Assembly: GCF_001399455.2 (NCBI RefSeq)
Contig: NZ_LLEI02000090.1
Location: forward strand, 123,657-187,656
Origin: Vibrio bivalvicida
Lineage (GTDB): Bacteria; Pseudomonadota; Gammaproteobacteria; Enterobacterales; Vibrionaceae
Reading direction: 5' to 3'
Length of the DNA stretch: 64,000 bases
A program made the translations under genes and the position numbers. Below, one piece after another: positions 8,775 to 17,341 of the stretch. How positions within the stretch are numbered: the stretch's first letter is position 1; each line of letters opens with the position of its first letter. The notes below the pieces were generated by a model that saw only the letters and a program-made list of their open reading frames with translations, ran no database searches and was not told the DNA's origin.

Positions 8775-10292
8775 CTAGTCTTGCCAGTATGGCTCAGCCT
8801 CTATACAGATAACGCGAGTTTGCTCCATCGCGTGGAGAATCGAGCTTTCTTGACGCGCCAACCAACGCTCTAGCTGTTCGCGTTCATCGCCTTCTAGCTT
8901 TTCAACCAACTGCTCTAAGGTTTTCAATTTGAGTAGGTCATCAGTACCATGCAATAAATCACTCCATGGAAGACGGAAGCTATCACGTTCATCAAAGTCA
9001 AACAGGCTGGCAAAACTCACCCCTGTATAAAGGTTACGCATCAAGCGATACTGCTGTTCAATATAATCGGCACTGCTGAGGTTCCTTTCCGGCGGGAAAG
9101 CTTCCATCAACTCTGCCCAGGTACGATCCAATTGCTGCACCGAAAAGTGCTCAATATTGAGCGACATTTTCTCGCGAGACTTGTCGTCTAAGAAAGGTTG
9201 CCAACCGCGGGTTAGAATCCAGCGACTAAGGTCGAGTAAAAGACCTGTGTAACGCGCGGAGTTGAGCAGCTCTAGAATCTGATCTCGACTTGGTAGCTGC
9301 TCTTGTAACAGTTTGAGCTCTCCAATAAGGAATTTACGCGCATCCAATTTACGCAACGCATGGCCTTTGTCATCAAGAAGATCTTCTAAATAGTCATAAT
9401 CATGTAGCCATTCAAGATCTTGCTCGAGCCATTTCAGCTCTTGGCGTAGGATAGCGCTAGCGCGACGCGGAACGACACCACCATAAACGGTCAGGATCTG
9501 ACGAATAAAGCTGATCGAGTTTTTGATTTCATGAACCGATTCAATAGAATCACGCTCTGAAAAAATCTGCTCATGATAATGCCAATGAGAAAGCGCATGC
9601 TCTAGCGAGTTGATAAAACAAGATTCAACTGTATCGTTCTTGTCAGTTTTGACTAACGGCAACGGCTTAACTTCATCACCTGCGTAATCCATTGCCAAGC
9701 GATAGCCTTTTGCAGCTTTGCTCAAGTTGCCTAAGCGCATACCACCATCTTCAGAAAAGCTTCTAGCTAAGGTGAACAGCGCATCAGTCTGGCCTGACTT
9801 CAATTCAAGCTCAACTTCACAGATAGGGTCTAGTTTACCATTGGCTTCTACATTGCCTTGATCAAAGGCCACTTCAACTTGGCTACCATCGGCCATGCCA
9901 ATCAGCCACTGCTCACGGCGAAAGTTAGTAGAAAAAAGTGGCTCTAGTTCAGCTTGTAACGTCGCAACGTCTTTACCAGTTGGCCAAATATCTTGCGGAT
10001 GGAGAGTAAGCTCAGGATCGTTGCTGTCATGCTCAGCATTAAATTCAGGTCTTTGATGCAGACCTGCGACTACGCGTCCGGCTGTTTTTACAGTTTGGAT
10101 ATAGACGTCATCAAAGCGACGAATACGAAGACCAATATCGTGTTGGCGTAACCACTGGTCAGGCGTATCAAAGTAGGTGTTACCTAACTCTCGACAACTG
10201 TGCTGAAGTACTTTGGTTTCAGCGATCTTCTGACGCAAAGTCTCTGAAAATTCAGGAGAAACAAAAAACTTCAGTTCTATCTCGGTTTCCAT
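8775..10292 (-). CDS. CYTH-CHAD inorganic triphosphatase (YgiF-like)
   Basis: A 505-residue protein. It opens with the CYTH signature METEIELKF (ExExK), which binds triphosphate and metal in the tunnel fold; residues 1 to about 205 form CYTH. Residues from about 225 form a CHAD domain, a helical, histidine- and arginine-rich polyphosphate-binding module (HEIKNSISFIRQIL). E. coli YgiF is an inorganic triphosphatase; this protein is longer (505 against 433). The start is placed at METEIELKF, 19 codons inside the longest frame, because AAAGG precedes it and the domain begins there. It is divergent from the DUF47-pitA phosphate pair. Confidence 0.92.
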   Translation of the reverse strand: METEIELKFFVSPEFSETLRQKIAETKVLQHSCRELGNTYFDTPDQWLRQHDIGLRIRRFDDVYIQTVKTAGRVVAGLHQRPEFNAEHDSNDPELTLHPQDIWPTGKDVATLQAELEPLFSTNFRREQWLIGMADGSQVEVAFDQGNVEANGKLDPICEVELELKSGQTDALFTLARSFSEDGGMRLGNLSKAAKGYRLAMDYAGDEVKPLPLVKTDKNDTVESCFINSLEHALSHWHYHEQIFSERDSIESVHEIKNSISFIRQILTVYGGVVPRRASAILRQELKWLEQDLEWLHDYDYLEDLLDDKGHALRKLDARKFLIGELKLLQEQLPSRDQILELLNSARYTGLLLDLSRWILTRGWQPFLDDKSREKMSLNIEHFSVQQLDRTWAELMEAFPPERNLSSADYIEQQYRLMRNLYTGVSFASLFDFDERDSFRLPWSDLLHGTDDLLKLKTLEQLVEKLEGDEREQLERWLARQESSILHAMEQTRVICIEAEPYWQD

Positions 10293-10498
10293 AGTGTTAC
10301 CTTTCAAAGCAGATAAAGACAGGATATTGCCTATTTTCTTACTCGGCAAGAAAGAAATATCGCGCTAATGATGATCTAAAACAGTTTTAATGAGTGATTT
10401 AATGGGTTAACATGCGCGCCTTTATAGCCATCGTTCAACATTTCGCCATGAAATGGTGTATGTTAGTTTTTAGGTTATATTAATTGGGTTGAATGACC

Positions 10499-11179
10499 AT
10501 GCCAGTAAATACAATTATGGGGTTATTTGCAAAGTCCCCTATTAAACCTTTGCAGCGCCACGTTGTGTGTGTAAACGAATGTTGCTCGCATCTAGTTAAC
10601 TTCTTTGAAGTCAGTTCAAAGGGTGACTGGGAAAAAGCATCTGAAATCCGTGCACAGATTTCTCATCTAGAGAAAGAAGCCGACGTACTCAAGCGCGAAA
10701 TTCGTCTCAAACTTCCCCGTGGTTTGTTTATGCCCGTTGATCGTAGCGACATGCTAGAGCTACTGACTCAACAAGACAAACTCGCAAACCTTGCAAAAGA
10801 CATTGCTGGCCGTGTTTATGGCCGTCAATTGACTATTCCTGCACCTCTTCAAGAAAACTTCATTGCGTACGTAAAACGTTGCTTAGACGCAGCAGAGCAA
10901 GCGCAAAAAGTTATCAATGAGCTTGATGAGTTATTGGAAACTGGATTTAAAGGCCGTGAAGTAACACTTGTGGCTGAAATGATCCACCAACTGGATGTGA
11001 TTGAGGACGACACTGATGCAATGCAGATTCAACTTCGCCAAGGCCTAATGGCAATCGAAGCAGATCTGAATCCGATTGATGTGATGTTCCTTTACAAAAT
11101 TCTAGAGTGGGTAGGTGGTATTGCTGATCAGGCGCAACGTGTTGGTGCGCGTCTGGAAGTAATGTTGTCTCGCTCATAA
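10499..11179 (+). CDS. DUF47 / TIGR00153 family PhoU-like Pit accessory protein
   Basis: A 226-residue soluble helical protein beginning MPVNTIMGLFAKSPIKPLQ and rich in coiled-coil helices, typical of the DUF47 family. These PhoU-like proteins are usually encoded next to Pit phosphate transporters and are thought to regulate them. pitA follows on the same strand. Two ATGs lie six bases apart (10493 and 10499) behind the same GGG; I prefer the second because the family usually starts MPVNT. The gap before it (10293-10498) holds a short CATTTC/GAAATG inverted repeat near 10440. Confidence 0.88.
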   Translation: MPVNTIMGLFAKSPIKPLQRHVVCVNECCSHLVNFFEVSSKGDWEKASEIRAQISHLEKEADVLKREIRLKLPRGLFMPVDRSDMLELLTQQDKLANLAKDIAGRVYGRQLTIPAPLQENFIAYVKRCLDAAEQAQKVINELDELLETGFKGREVTLVAEMIHQLDVIEDDTDAMQIQLRQGLMAIEADLNPIDVMFLYKILEWVGGIADQAQRVGARLEVMLSRS

Positions 11180-11311
11180 ACATAAGTTAACCAAATAACG
11201 AAGAGCATCTAACTCGTTCACACCCCTGTTAGGCGATAAATACTGAAGCGCTGAAGGGGTTTTGTCGTGCTTAATTTTTGCTCCGCTTGTTATCAACAAC
11301 TAGGTATTACG

Positions 11312-12571
11312 ATGGATATCCTTGCGAACTACGGCACTGTCCTGATTATTATTGCAGCAGCTTTCGGTTTTCTGATGGCTATCGGTATTGGCGCAAACGA
11401 TGTTGCTAATGCGATGGGTACATCAGTAGGCTCAAAGGCTCTAACGGTTAAACAAGCGATCATTATCGCAATGATCTTTGAATTTGCCGGTGCATATTTA
11501 GCAGGTGGTGAAGTAACCGACACTATCCGTAAAGGCGTAATTGAAACGTCCCTATTTGCTCACCAGCCAGATGTATTAGTCTACGGTATGATGTCTGCAC
11601 TTCTTGCCGCTGGTACATGGTTACTGCTGGCTTCCTACATGGGCTGGCCTGTATCAACCACTCACTCAATTATCGGTGCCATCATCGGTTTTGCCTGTGT
11701 TTCTGTTGGTACAGAAGCTGTAGATTGGGGCTCAGTTCAAGGTATCGTTGGTAGCTGGATCATCACTCCGGTCATCTCTGGTTTCTTTGCCTATGTTATC
11801 TTTGTCAGTGCACAGCGCCTGATCTTTGATACTGAGAAACCACTATTTAATGCAAAGCGCTTTGTTCCTGTGTACATGTTTATCACTACGATGGTGATCG
11901 CACTAGTTACAATTAAGAAAGGTCTTAAGCACGTTGGTCTACACCTTTCAAATGGCGAAGCGTGGATGTGGGCGGCTGTCGTTTCTGCACTTGTTATGGC
12001 AGGTGGTTACTTTTATATTCAAAAGAAATTCGCTAGCCGCGAAGACGACCACGGTTTTGCAGGTGTAGAAGGTATCTTCAGCGTACTGATGGTTATCACT
12101 GCGTGTGCGATGGCATTTGCTCACGGCTCGAACGACGTAGCAAACGCTATTGGTCCTCTATCTGCTGTCGTATCAACCGTTGAACACATGGGTGAAATCA
12201 CCGGTAAGAGCACAATCGCTTGGTGGATTCTGCCATTAGGTGGTTTCGGTATCGTGGTTGGTCTAGCAACACTTGGCCATAAAGTAATGGCGACTGTTGG
12301 TACAGGTATCACTGAACTGACGCCAAGCCGTGGTTTCGCTGCTCAGCTAGCAACTGCATGTACTGTTGTACTTGCTTCGGGCACAGGCCTTCCTATCTCG
12401 ACGACACAAACACTGGTTGGAGCGGTCTTAGGTGTTGGTTTTGCTCGCGGTATCGCAGCTCTTAACCTGGGCGTTGTACGTAACATCGTGGCTTCGTGGA
12501 TTGTTACGCTACCAGCTGGTGCACTACTTGCAGTGGTGTTCTTCTACGCGATTCAGGCAATGTTCGTTTAA
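11312..12571 (+). CDS. pitA: Low-affinity inorganic phosphate transporter PitA
   Basis: A protein of about 419 residues with some ten membrane helices and the two inverted PHO4-family signatures, GANDVANAMGTSVGS near 24 and GSNDVANAIGPLSAV near 270. Pit carriers import phosphate, often as metal-phosphate, driven by protons (sodium in some). The start is at MDILANYG by family resemblance. An in-frame GTG at 11267 has a stronger ribosome site (GAAGGGG) and would add 15 residues, so the start is not certain. It forms a pair with the DUF47 gene. Confidence 0.93.
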   Translation: MDILANYGTVLIIIAAAFGFLMAIGIGANDVANAMGTSVGSKALTVKQAIIIAMIFEFAGAYLAGGEVTDTIRKGVIETSLFAHQPDVLVYGMMSALLAAGTWLLLASYMGWPVSTTHSIIGAIIGFACVSVGTEAVDWGSVQGIVGSWIITPVISGFFAYVIFVSAQRLIFDTEKPLFNAKRFVPVYMFITTMVIALVTIKKGLKHVGLHLSNGEAWMWAAVVSALVMAGGYFYIQKKFASREDDHGFAGVEGIFSVLMVITACAMAFAHGSNDVANAIGPLSAVVSTVEHMGEITGKSTIAWWILPLGGFGIVVGLATLGHKVMATVGTGITELTPSRGFAAQLATACTVVLASGTGLPISTTQTLVGAVLGVGFARGIAALNLGVVRNIVASWIVTLPAGALLAVVFFYAIQAMFV

Positions 12572-12626
12572 TCAATAAGGTCAGTGATGTGTTAACACAC
12601 TGTCATTATTGACTCAAAACCGCATA

Positions 12627-12655
12627 AAGGGAGGCTCAGCCTCCCTTCTTTGTTG
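12627..12655 (+). terminator. Intrinsic terminator of DUF47-pitA
   Basis: AAGGGAGG and CCTCCCTT pair around a short CTCAG loop and are followed by a T-rich stretch. A smaller palindrome centred on TGTGTTAACACA lies just upstream, near 12595. Confidence 0.85.
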
Positions 12656-12745
12656 CAGTCAACCTCGAAACTACTTACTATTTGGCGTTAGTAAAGAAAT
12701 AGATTATGGGTTTGCAGACCCTCTTAGACTGTTAAAGGATTTACC

Positions 12746-13357
12746 GTGAAAAAACTGGTTTGCTTCGTTCTAGCATCAATGCTCGCTGTTCCAGCAGCAA
12801 TGGCTCAAGACCGTTACATTTCTGATAAACTATTTACCTATATGCATTCAGGCCCTAGCAATGAGTTCCGAATTATTGGCAGCGTAGATGCTGGGGATAA
12901 AGTAAAGCTTCTCTCCGTAAATCGTGATAGTGGCTACACTCAAGTTCAAGATGGAAAAGGACGCAAAGGTTGGGTAGAGAGCCGTTTCGTCACCAGACAA
13001 GAAAGCATGGCGCTGCGTCTACCTAAGCTAGAAAAAGAACTGGCTGATGTTAAAGAGAAACTAGCCAATGCGCGTTCGAACGCAGACCAAGAGAAAGCAG
13101 GTCTGATTGACTCATTAGAAACACGTAATACCCAGATTAGCGAACTAGAGCAAGGCTACAGCGATATGAGCAAACAGCTGTCAGCGTCACAGGAAGAAGC
13201 TCGTAAGCTACGTGCTAAGCTAGACACACAAAAAGATGATCTCCTGCTTAAGTACTTTATGTACGGTGGCGGTGTAGCTGGCCTAGGTCTGCTATTTGGT
13301 TTGATTCTTCCTCATATCATTCCACGTAGAAAGCGCTCGCCTTCAGGTTGGGCATAA
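12746..13357 (+). CDS. TIGR04211-type SH3 domain membrane protein (YgiM-like)
   Basis: A 203-residue protein with a signal peptide (about 1-20, cleavage after AMA), a bacterial SH3 domain (about 22-88, with the KGWVESRFV end motif), a coiled coil (about 93-165), a membrane helix (about 172-190) and a basic tail PRRKR. It should sit in the inner membrane with the SH3 part in the periplasm, perhaps near peptidoglycan; its role is not established. The start is GTG with AAAGGA seven bases upstream. In E. coli the related ygiM lies beside cca, which is also nearby here. Confidence 0.88.
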   Translation: MKKLVCFVLASMLAVPAAMAQDRYISDKLFTYMHSGPSNEFRIIGSVDAGDKVKLLSVNRDSGYTQVQDGKGRKGWVESRFVTRQESMALRLPKLEKELADVKEKLANARSNADQEKAGLIDSLETRNTQISELEQGYSDMSKQLSASQEEARKLRAKLDTQKDDLLLKYFMYGGGVAGLGLLFGLILPHIIPRRKRSPSGWA

Positions 13358-13382
13358 GCTCTTAGCAAAACAGTTCAATACC

Positions 13383-13408
13383 AAAAAAGGTCACATTGGT
13401 GACCTTTT
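13383..13408. terminator. Bidirectional terminator between the SH3 gene and gspB
   Basis: AAAAGGTCAC and GTGACCTTTT form a 10-bp stem with an ATTG loop, flanked by A on the left and T on the right. It lies between two convergent genes and can serve both. Confidence 0.9.
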
Positions 13409-13431
13409 CATTACCTCAGTTCAACCAGTGG

Positions 13432-14211
13432 CTAGCCTTGCCAATCATACAGTGCTGGTACTTCTATCAACTCACCTTTGAAGCGAATCAGGCAAGATTG
13501 CTGCTCAATAGAGACTAGCTCAATATCATCGCTCACCCAGTCACCTTGGTTATACTCAACACCATTGATCTTAACCCAACGCTTATTTGGTCTACTCGAA
13601 TAGACATGAGTCTGGAAATTCATAGCAGGTAGTTTTCCAAACCAACGTTCTGCTTGCTGAGAAAGATGAGAAGCTTCACTGCTGCGAGCCCGTGACTCTC
13701 GCTTCGCTTTCGCATTGAGGGCTGATTCAAAACGTTGCGCCAACTCCGGTGAAAGTTGCGATAAGTCGACCCCAGACAAAAGATCATCCTTACTGGTTGA
13801 GGCAATATTATCAAGCGGCTCCACTTGCTCAAACACCTCTTCAGGTAGCGGGCTAACATTCTTTTCAGCTTGGCTTAACCAATCACTTTGATCTGTAATC
13901 GTCTCATCACGATAAGTTGCTGCTAATTGACCAAAATCTGGCGCTTGCTCTACCTGGTATTCAAAAGGCACCTCAACGATTACCGTCTGAGAAACATTCT
14001 GCTCCAACCACTGTTGTTTCTCAGATTTGTAGGTGTCATACACCATAAATGCAGCTACCAGCAGTGGTGGAATCACGGCAAAAGCGATATTTCGTTTATT
14101 AGATGGTTCATTCTGCTGTTGCATCAATGAATGGGCAAGGGGCTGATTTTGCGTAGTAAGGGTTTGATGACTACGCTCTGAACGTTCCAAGGCTTGCATC
14201 ACTTTAGACAT
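13432..14211 (-). CDS. gspB: Type II secretion assembly protein GspB (ExeB-like)
   Basis: A 259-residue protein with a cytoplasmic N-terminus (MSKVMQALERSERSH), one membrane helix at about 41-58, a long acidic periplasmic linker, and a C-terminal T2SSB domain (about 200-258: VYSSRPNKRWVKINGVEYNQGDW). GspB works with GspA to place the GspD secretin in the outer membrane through the peptidoglycan. It overlaps the end of gspA by eight bases, so the two are translationally coupled. The main gsp operon is not in this window. Confidence 0.9.
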   Translation of the reverse strand: MSKVMQALERSERSHQTLTTQNQPLAHSLMQQQNEPSNKRNIAFAVIPPLLVAAFMVYDTYKSEKQQWLEQNVSQTVIVEVPFEYQVEQAPDFGQLAATYRDETITDQSDWLSQAEKNVSPLPEEVFEQVEPLDNIASTSKDDLLSGVDLSQLSPELAQRFESALNAKAKRESRARSSEASHLSQQAERWFGKLPAMNFQTHVYSSRPNKRWVKINGVEYNQGDWVSDDIELVSIEQQSCLIRFKGELIEVPALYDWQG

Positions 14212-15826
14212 TAGAACTGACCTCTCGAGACGTTAATGAAGGCGCTTGTGGCTGAGAAAGCCTTTCCAGCAAGCGCAATGTTTTTTTGCCAGCAATGCCA
14301 TCCACTGTTAGCCCCTGCCAACGCTGAAACAACTCGACTTTCTGTTTAAGCTGTAGATTGAACTGAGTTTGCCCTGATGCCTTTTCCCCTAACACTTGAG
14401 ATAGATGTTGATCGAGCGCAGCAATCGCCTCACCTCTCATTCCAGGCTTCAACGTTTCATTCCAGTAGCTCTGCCAAATCTCTCGATATTCTCCTTGCCA
14501 TATACGACTTAACCATTGACGTTCAAACTCGATAACTTGATCGTTCACTAACAGAGACACTTTGCTTTCAGAAAGTCCGTACAAGACAACAAAACGCGGT
14601 TGCTGCTCAATATGAAGTGTCAGCACAACAGGCACGTTTTTTTCGGCAAGCTGTTCAAGAGAGCCATTTTCAAGTACACAACGAAATACCCCTTCACCAT
14701 TATCCAAACACAGTTGATCCAACACAGAAGCCCGATAGCCCCAGACTTTATACAATGAAGTAATCGCCGCTTCCTGGTTGTTAGCTTGATTGAGCAAGGT
14801 TTTCAGTTCCTGTGGAAACACTTGCTTGTTGTGCTGAGTATTCTCAACCGCAGGGTACTGCTGTTGTAGCTGGTGAGTTATTGTCGGAGTGACCAACATC
14901 GGCGTTGCGTAATAGGTGCCAACAGATAACACACCTGCCAATAATAGTGAGAGTAAACTGGGTGACAAGATTTTCTTTGTTACTGAGGCTTTCGCTGTCA
15001 CTGGCAGCACCGATCCGGTTTGAAAGCTCATCACCTCATCACATGTAGCCGTAACCGTTGCATGAGAGGGTTGCGACTCACCAATGCTGTAGGCTTGCTT
15101 AAGGCAGGCATCACAGACTAAATTAATTAGACGTGGAATCCCTTGTGTATGACGGGCAATATACCGAATCGACTGAGCTGAAAACAAGCTCGGAGAGCCA
15201 CCAGCCAAAGTAAGACGAAACTTGATGTAGTCTCTGGTCTCATCTTGATTAAGCGGCAATAGATGGTAGCGGCCTGTAATACGCTGCGCTAGCTGCCTTA
15301 ACTGGGGCATTTGCAGTTTTTGCTGTAACTCAGGCTGACCAATCAGCAACACCTTAAGCAGCTTTTGGCTTTCCGTCTCTAGGTTGGTCAGTAAGCGTAA
15401 CTGTTCTAGTACATCCGCAGACAGGTGCTGAGCCTCATCAATAACCAGCAGGGTTTGAACCCTGTTAGAATGATTATCCAACAAAAAGTGATGAATCTGT
15501 TGGTTAAGCTGCTTTAGCGAAGAGTTCGGTTCATAGCGAATACCAAACTCATCGCATACTGCCTCTAATAGCTCAATATTCGAGAAAGTAGGATTTAAGA
15601 TCAACCCTGCACGCGTGTTATCTGCTAGAGTTTTAAGTATCGATTTTGCAATGGTCGTTTTACCCGTTCCTACTTCCCCCGTCAGCATAGCGAAGCCACC
15701 ACCTTCACCTAGTCCAGCTTGGATTTGAAAGATCGCTTCTTTATGGCGCCGACTTTGATAGAGGAAACGAGAGTTTGGCACAATAGAAAAAGGCAACTCT
15801 GTCAGTGCAAAATGTTGTTGATACAT
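14204..15826 (-). CDS. gspA: ExeA/GspA family AAA ATPase with peptidoglycan-binding domain
   Basis: A 540-residue protein. The N-terminal AAA domain has Walker A GEVGTGKTT (about 45-53) and Walker B LLVIDEAQHL (about 125-134). A membrane helix near 290-310 is followed by a periplasmic part ending in a peptidoglycan-binding domain (GLTVDGIAGKKTLRLLERL near the C-terminus). GspA partners GspB to open the cell wall for secretin assembly in type II secretion. The start is at MYQQHFALTELPF behind GAGAAGAGAG, 22 codons inside the longest frame. It is divergent from cca with an 88-bp gap. Confidence 0.92.
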   Translation of the reverse strand: MYQQHFALTELPFSIVPNSRFLYQSRRHKEAIFQIQAGLGEGGGFAMLTGEVGTGKTTIAKSILKTLADNTRAGLILNPTFSNIELLEAVCDEFGIRYEPNSSLKQLNQQIHHFLLDNHSNRVQTLLVIDEAQHLSADVLEQLRLLTNLETESQKLLKVLLIGQPELQQKLQMPQLRQLAQRITGRYHLLPLNQDETRDYIKFRLTLAGGSPSLFSAQSIRYIARHTQGIPRLINLVCDACLKQAYSIGESQPSHATVTATCDEVMSFQTGSVLPVTAKASVTKKILSPSLLSLLLAGVLSVGTYYATPMLVTPTITHQLQQQYPAVENTQHNKQVFPQELKTLLNQANNQEAAITSLYKVWGYRASVLDQLCLDNGEGVFRCVLENGSLEQLAEKNVPVVLTLHIEQQPRFVVLYGLSESKVSLLVNDQVIEFERQWLSRIWQGEYREIWQSYWNETLKPGMRGEAIAALDQHLSQVLGEKASGQTQFNLQLKQKVELFQRWQGLTVDGIAGKKTLRLLERLSQPQAPSLTSREVSSNV

Positions 15827-15914
15827 AACTCTCTTCTCTGGGAATTTAGTGCTAAGAAAAGTACCATTGCTGACACGATTAGCCAATGGCAAACTGATGA
15901 AAAGGGAGAACTAG

Positions 15915-17126
15915 GTGCAAAGATACCTTGTTGGTGGAGCAGTTCGAGATCAACTGCTAGATATTGACGTCTATGACAGAGACTGGGTTGTTGTCGGCTC
16001 CACGCCTGAAGAGCTACTGAGAAAAGGTTATACAGCGGTAGGTAAAGACTTTCCTGTATTTCTTCACCCAGACAGTAAAGAAGAGCATGCTCTTGCGAGA
16101 ACAGAGCGCAAAGTGGGCTCGGGCTATACTGGCTTTGAATGCTATTTTGCCATTGATGTCACCCTTGAAGAAGACTTACTCAGGCGCGACCTGACTATCA
16201 ATGCCATAGCGCAAGATCCTAACGGCAATATCATCGATCCCTTTAACGGTCGACGAGATCTCGAAGATCGGATCTTACGCCACGTTTCTGATGCTTTTAC
16301 CGAAGATCCCTTGCGAGTCCTGCGAGTCGCCCGTTTCGCAGCTAAGCTTCACCACTTAGGTTTTTGTGTTGCCGATGAAACCATCGAGCTTATGCGAAAA
16401 ATCTCACATTCAGGTGAACTCGAGCACCTGACAGCCGAAAGAGTCTGGCAAGAATGGCATAAGTCCCTATCGACACAAAATCCGCAAATATTCCTATCGG
16501 TATTACGCGAGTGTGGTGCCTTAAAAGTGGTTTTGCCTGAACTAGATGTTCTGTTTGGCGTACCTCAGCCAGAAAAGTGGCACCCTGAAATTGATACTGG
16601 TATTCATACCCTACTCGTTGCCGAGCAAGCCGCTAAATTAAGTGACTCTTTAACTGTCCGTTTTGCCGCTCAAGTGCATGACTTGGGTAAAGGCATTACA
16701 CCAAAATCAGAGTGGCCAAGCCATAAAATGCACTGCCACACTGGTGTTAAACTGATCAAAACACTGTGTGAGCGAGTGCGTGTTCCAAACGAGTTTCGTG
16801 ATTTAGCTTTGATGGTGTGTGAACAACACTTCAACATCCATAGAGCCGCTGAGCTTCGACCTGAGACCAAACTCAAAGTCCTGAATAAGTTCGATGTGTG
16901 GCGTAAACCTGAACGCTTACAAGATATTCTGCTTTGTTGTATGGCCGATAGCCGAGGGCGAACAGGTCATGAAGAGATTGATTACCCACAAAAAGTTATC
17001 TTTGAGCAAGCCTATCAGGCTGCCCTTTCCATCAACGTACAAGACATCATTAAGGATGGCTTTAAAGGCGCAGATATTCGCACTGAGATGGAAAAGCGCA
17101 GAGTTGAGGCCATTCGACAAGCTTAA
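15915..17126 (+). CDS. cca: CCA-adding enzyme (multifunctional tRNA nucleotidyltransferase)
   Basis: A 403-residue class II nucleotidyltransferase (E. coli 412) that builds or repairs the 3' CCA of tRNAs. The N-terminus has YLVGGAVRD and the catalytic pair DVYDRDWV at about 18-25; RRDLTINAIA lies near 91, and an HD domain (HDLGKG near 255) fits the gammaproteobacterial long form with phosphohydrolase activity. The start is GTG with AAGGGAG just upstream. It is monocistronic and convergent with eno. Confidence 0.97.
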   Translation: MQRYLVGGAVRDQLLDIDVYDRDWVVVGSTPEELLRKGYTAVGKDFPVFLHPDSKEEHALARTERKVGSGYTGFECYFAIDVTLEEDLLRRDLTINAIAQDPNGNIIDPFNGRRDLEDRILRHVSDAFTEDPLRVLRVARFAAKLHHLGFCVADETIELMRKISHSGELEHLTAERVWQEWHKSLSTQNPQIFLSVLRECGALKVVLPELDVLFGVPQPEKWHPEIDTGIHTLLVAEQAAKLSDSLTVRFAAQVHDLGKGITPKSEWPSHKMHCHTGVKLIKTLCERVRVPNEFRDLALMVCEQHFNIHRAAELRPETKLKVLNKFDVWRKPERLQDILLCCMADSRGRTGHEEIDYPQKVIFEQAYQAALSINVQDIIKDGFKGADIRTEMEKRRVEAIRQA

Positions 17127-17177
17127 GCAGATTCCCTACTCTCTCCTTCGTAGCTCTATGGAATGACGGAAATAAAA

Positions 17178-17203
17178 AATGCCTCACTAAAAAGTGAGGC
17201 ATT
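17178..17203 (-). terminator. Terminator of the pyrG-eno operon (also serves cca)
   Basis: AATGCCTCACT and AGTGAGGCATT form an 11-bp perfect stem with an AAAA loop. The minus-strand reading is followed by a T run. It lies 139 bp beyond the eno stop, with an ERIC-like repeat in between, so that repeat is part of the eno 3' untranslated region. Confidence 0.88.
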
Positions 17204-17229
17204 CAAAAGCATTAGTGCATAATTCTAAC

Positions 17230-17334
17230 TAGTTGGTGCTGTAGCAAGGCAACAAAGAAGATTCAGCTATGGAGCATAGTTTCCTATGTGACTTAGTGAA
17301 TCTTCTGCAGTTAACGCCGCTACAGTGCCAAATA
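17230..17334. repeat. ERIC-like imperfect palindrome, copy 1 (after eno)
   Basis: About 105 bp whose ends pair (TAGTTGGTGCTGTAGC with GCTACAGTGCCAAATA). Inner arms GAAGATTCA/TGAATCTTC and CATAG/CTATG pair as well. The core GAGCATAG...CTATGTGAC and the GCAGTTAACGCCG motif recur in the copies after relA and lepB. The shape, size and core resemble the enterobacterial ERIC family by memory. It begins about eight bases from the eno stop. Confidence 0.8.
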
Positions 17335-17341
17335 GGACGAA

